Source: Neobacillus rhizosphaerae (GTDB taxonomy: Bacteria > Bacillota > Bacilli > Bacillales > Cytobacillaceae). From it: 64,000 bases of DNA. The notes beneath the pieces are model-generated. The model was not told the origin of the DNA. It worked only from the letters and a program-made list of their open reading frames with translations, and made no database searches. The stretch spans positions 1 to 64,000 of the forward strand of contig NZ_CALBWS010000021.1 of assembly GCF_937468385.1 (NCBI RefSeq), in the 5' to 3' direction. This document shows, piece by piece, positions 61,534 to 64,000 of this stretch (positions within the stretch are counted from its first letter, which is position 1; each line of letters begins with the position of its first letter). A program made the translations under genes and the position numbers.

Positions 61534-61600
61534 AAAATCTCATTATGTAACGAATTACAATAAAAGATAGATGAAAAAACGCCTCAAGAGGAGCATTAAT

Positions 61601-62218
61601 ATGAACCCCATTAAAGCAGAAATTATAGAACAATTAGATGGACTTCCTGATTACCTTTATTCATTAAAAGAGCATTCTATAAAGTATCTAAAATATTCTT
61701 CTTGCATTGACTTGAACAATACCATTCAGATAGCTCACGAACCCTGGAATGGTGTTTATAGTTTTGCAATCCGTCTATTTGCTTCAGCAAAAAAAAGTTG
61801 GATAAGCAACTACCAGAAGAAATATGGACTTGTTATTCCTAAATTCTACAAAGATTTTTTAAGTATTATCAATGGATGTAGTTTCTATGGACTAGACCTT
61901 TTTGGTATATCGCCCTCTATGCAAAATGAGAGTATATTAAATCGTACAGACCCTGAACCACTTGATTTATCTACAGCTAATATATATTGGAAAATTAATT
62001 ACAAAAATACTCAAGAATTCTTTCAGTTTGGCGGAAGACAATATAGTGATGACGAAAATATCGGATATTTTGTTGAAGGTAAAAATAAAATTCATGCTAT
62101 TAAAAAGGACGGCGAAATACTTTTTAGTTGGGATACCTTTTCAGATTTCTTGAACGACGAATTGAAAATTTCTGAGTCAATTATGAATGAAGAAATTCCT
62201 GATAATTGGTGGAGTTAA
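61601..62218 (+). CDS. SUKH (SMI1/KNR4) family protein
   Basis: 205 residues from the ATG at 61601 (AGAGGAG upstream). WISNYQKKYGLVIPKFYKDF, LSIINGCSFYGLDLFGISPS and ENIGYFVEGKNKIHAIKKDG follow the SUKH pattern, with WDTFSDFLNDELK as the last helix. Likely an orphan immunity protein; no toxin gene adjoins it. Confidence 0.75.
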   Translation: MNPIKAEIIEQLDGLPDYLYSLKEHSIKYLKYSSCIDLNNTIQIAHEPWNGVYSFAIRLFASAKKSWISNYQKKYGLVIPKFYKDFLSIINGCSFYGLDLFGISPSMQNESILNRTDPEPLDLSTANIYWKINYKNTQEFFQFGGRQYSDDENIGYFVEGKNKIHAIKKDGEILFSWDTFSDFLNDELKISESIMNEEIPDNWWS

Positions 62219-62239
62219 TAGTTTTCTTAGATAAAAAGA

Positions 62240-62302
62240 AGTGATTGTAAAATGCAGCAATCGCTTTTTATTTTTACGCTAACGGTCAGGTTAGTTAAAC
62301 AA
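62240..62302 (+). repeat. Dispersed repeat, centre and right half
   Basis: GAAGTGATTG...GCAGCAATCGCTTTTTATTT, right half ACGCTAACGGTCAGGTTAGT. Confidence 0.65.
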
Positions 62303-62363
62303 GGTATTTTAATTATTAAAGGAGAAATATATATACATTAGGGGATAATTAGGAGGGGGAAAA

Positions 62364-62846
62364 GTGGGATATATCTCTGAAATACGAAAGTTTATTGGTA
62401 GTAGACCAATTATAAGTGTCGGGGCAACGATACTTGTGGTAAATGAGAAAAGGGAAATTCTTTTTCAACATCGATCAGATACATTAGATTGGGGTTTACC
62501 TGGTGGCTCAATGGAACTTAGTGAAACTCTAGATGAAGTTGCTTCTCGTGAATTAAAAGAAGAAACTGGACTTGTAGCGGATCGGTTTGAGTTAATAGGT
62601 GTTTTCTCAGGTCCACGATATTATTTCCGTTATCCAAATGGGGATGAAACATATAGTGTAATAAACCTATATCGTGCGATAGACGTAAGTGGAAAATTAG
62701 AAATGAATGATGGGGAGAGTATAAATCTTGAGTATTTCAGTAAAGATAATCTTCCAGATAACATCGAAAAAAGAGCAAAAGCACTAATAGAAAGCTTAGG
62801 AGATAAGTTGTGGAACTTACATAATTCATTCGTAGATAATTCTTAA
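62364..62846 (+). CDS. NUDIX hydrolase
   Basis: 160 residues from a GTG with AGGAGGGGG upstream. The NUDIX box GX5EX7REUXEEXGU is complete: GGSMELSETLDEVASRELKE, then ETGL (about 54-77). It hydrolyses a nucleoside diphosphate-linked substrate, identity unknown. NUDIX genes are frequent cargo of cassette arrays. Confidence 0.9.
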   Translation: MGYISEIRKFIGSRPIISVGATILVVNEKREILFQHRSDTLDWGLPGGSMELSETLDEVASRELKEETGLVADRFELIGVFSGPRYYFRYPNGDETYSVINLYRAIDVSGKLEMNDGESINLEYFSKDNLPDNIEKRAKALIESLGDKLWNLHNSFVDNS

Positions 62847-62920
62847 ACTGGTGCAAGAGTCTAAGATCCAGCTTCCATTATGGTGGCTTTTTTCTTATTG
62901 TGTTAACGGTCAGGTTAGCA
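62844..62920 (+). repeat. Dispersed repeat, full copy
   Basis: TAAACTGGTGCAAGAGTCTA, stem CAGCTTCCATTATGGTGGCT, right half TTGTGTTAACGGTCAGGTTA. The NUDIX stop codon is its first triplet. Confidence 0.75.
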
Positions 62921-63088
62921 AAAATAAATAATTCAAAATAATTTTGGTTTTTTGTAAATTGGATCAAATTGGAATATGCTAAAATAGTAATTGAAGAAAG
63001 TTTGATATAGGTACCAGCTCTTTTGAAGTAGCGATGCCACATCGCAGCGTGTTCATTCTATTACTTATTTCTTGAGGGAGGAGTAAAT

Positions 63089-63397
63089 ATGAACGGACCT
63101 ATTATTTTCATTGGATTATTTATTGTTCTAGGAATTATCTTTTCAAATGGGAAAGGCTCATTCTTGATTGCGGGCTATAACACAATGAATAAAAAAGAAA
63201 AAGAAAAATATGATACAGTTTCATTGTGTAAGTTTATGGGTAAAGCGATGTTTTCAATAGCATTCAGTATGGCATTTTGGGTACTTAGTGATGCATTTAA
63301 AATCAAGTGGTTGTTCTACGTTGGTCTCGTTTTATTTTTATGCATAATAGTATTTATCATTATTTACACTAGTACGGGGAATAGATTTAAAAAATAG
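63089..63397 (+). CDS. DUF3784-like membrane protein
   Basis: 102 residues, GGGAGGAG before the ATG. IIFIGLFIVLGIIFSNGKGS, FLIAGYNTMNKKEKEKYDTV and two more helices match DUF3784 (GKGxxLIAGYNTM signature). Function unknown. Confidence 0.8.
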   Translation: MNGPIIFIGLFIVLGIIFSNGKGSFLIAGYNTMNKKEKEKYDTVSLCKFMGKAMFSIAFSMAFWVLSDAFKIKWLFYVGLVLFLCIIVFIIIYTSTGNRFKK

Positions 63398-63469
63398 TAT
63401 GGATCCTGAGTTTTTAAGGGCTGTAGTTTCTAAAAATCTGTTAATCATCGAAGTAAATGTGAAGAATTT

Positions 63470-63560
63470 CACTTAAAGTAACGGGTTGCAAGAGTTGAAG
63501 AACGGGGATTGCTACGGCGATCCTTTTTTTTTGAGCGCTCTAACCGAACAGTTTAGTGAA
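63470..63560 (+). repeat. Dispersed repeat, full copy
   Basis: ACTTAAAGTAACGGGTTGCA, AGAGTTGAAG, stem GGGGATTGCTACGGCGATCC + T8, right half CTCTAACCGAACAGTTTAGT. Confidence 0.75.
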
Positions 63561-63634
63561 AAAAAGGAATTTCTAATTACCTCACGAATACTTTCTACTA
63601 TTCAATTTTTGTGGCAAAAAAGGAGGAATAGCTT

Positions 63635-64000
63635 ATGAAAAAGTCCAGTATTATTTTCTTTGAAAGAAAATTCCCAAGTGCAAACATGATCCTTATTAAG
63701 GATCAGCTCCCGATCCTTATTGATACTGGTTTTGGGAGTGATGCGAAAGATACAGAGCAATTAATTAAAGAAGTAGGCGTTTCACCAGAAGAATTACACC
63801 TTATTGTGAACACGCACTATCATAGTGACCATGTAGGAGGAAATTTTCATCTTCAAAAAAATTATGGTGTTACGATTGCTGCTCATAAATGGGAAGCCGA
63901 TTTAATTAATTCTTGTGACCCTGAAGCCTGTAGTGCAGAATGGTTAGATCAGCCTGTAGAACCTTATCGAGTCGATACAAAGCTCTCAGATAACGATGAG
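63635..64000 (+). CDS. MBL-fold metallohydrolase, 5' part (runs off the window)
   Basis: 122 codons visible. AAAGGAGGAA precedes the ATG. MKKSSIIFFERKFPSANMIL, DQLPILIDTGFGSD and VNTHYHSDHVGG (HxHxDH zinc motif near 54-59) define a metallo-beta-lactamase fold hydrolase. The window ends before the other metal ligands. Substrate unknown. Confidence 0.85.
   Translation, partial: MKKSSIIFFERKFPSANMILIKDQLPILIDTGFGSDAKDTEQLIKEVGVSPEELHLIVNTHYHSDHVGGNFHLQKNYGVTIAAHKWEADLINSCDPEACSAEWLDQPVEPYRVDTKLSDNDE

Noticed and set aside
61366-61563. 65-codon frame over the IS110 scar and repeat
   Set aside because: It consists of an IS-end remnant and a repeat copy read through; no ribosome site.
40730-63560. 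CRISPR array
   Set aside because: The repeats are 80-90 bp, imperfect and separated by whole genes of 0.2-1.3 kb, not by short unique spacers; no cas gene is present.
40730-63560. Classical integron with attC sites
   Set aside because: No tyrosine recombinase of the IntI type is visible, and the conserved core TTCAACTAACGGG does not match the RYYYAAC/GTTRRRY boxes in a convincing way.

Overview
The window is low-GC DNA from a Bacillales bacterium. Strong AGGAGG-type ribosome binding sites, TTG/GTG starts, a CsoR-CopZ-CopA operon, a CzrA/CzcD pair, a LicR-type PRD regulator with a lichenan/cellobiose PTS, a DUF4240 protein, a YjzC-like protein and remains of IS231, IS3, ISL3, IS110, IS1182, Tn3 and group II introns all point to Bacillaceae/Planococcaceae; a Lysinibacillus-like host is my inference, not proven. 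No rRNA, CRISPR, prophage or complete tRNA is visible. The window is accessory-rich and has many broken genes.

Layout. 0-7 kb: an IS231-like end, a SUKH immunity-like gene, a DUF4240 gene, a Tn3 fragment, an ArsR-type regulator divergent from a DinB-fold gene, and a MarR/UvrA-like pair under a 26-bp palindromic promoter-operator. 7-14.3 kb: a lone EIIA-Glc protein, a 41-residue membrane microprotein, and a beta-glucoside PTS operon (PRD regulator divergent from EIIB, EIIC, EIIA, GH1 6-phospho-beta-glucosidase and a blasticidin-S-deaminase-like protein). 14.3-23 kb: a gene graveyard with an ORF-less group II intron, truncated transposases, MFS, MerR, WYL and HXXEE remnants, but with intact czcD/czrA. 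23-35 kb: an ornithine-cyclodeaminase-like/threonine-dehydratase-like pair, GNATs, two near-identical deaminase paralogues, a chloramphenicol acetyltransferase with a translational attenuator, an IS1182 copy sitting in group II intron domain V, and a fused branched-polyamine synthase/AdoMet decarboxylase. 35.7-40.7 kb: a copper operon followed by a glutaredoxin-like gene with an in-frame UGA at the first CxxC position and a small siroheme-reductase-like protein. 40.7-64 kb: about twenty small single genes (immunity-like, NUDIX, GNAT, kinase, metallophosphoesterase, pentapeptide, membrane proteins), separated again and again by copies of one 80-90 bp hairpin repeat, almost all in one orientation. 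A visibly GC-richer MFS/TetR pair is embedded there next to a tRNA remnant.

Main points. (1) The repeat-separated array at 40.7-63.6 kb looks like a gene-cassette array, but its repeat is not a recognisable attC. IS110-family elements abut the same repeat at several places. (2) The UGA-containing glutaredoxin has a hairpin about 23 nt downstream that meets the usual geometry of a bacterial SECIS. (3) The AdoMet decarboxylase/BpsA fusion would cleave itself at Glu449-Ser450, and its leader carries an intrinsic-terminator-like hairpin. All three rest on reading the sequence and need database or experimental tests.
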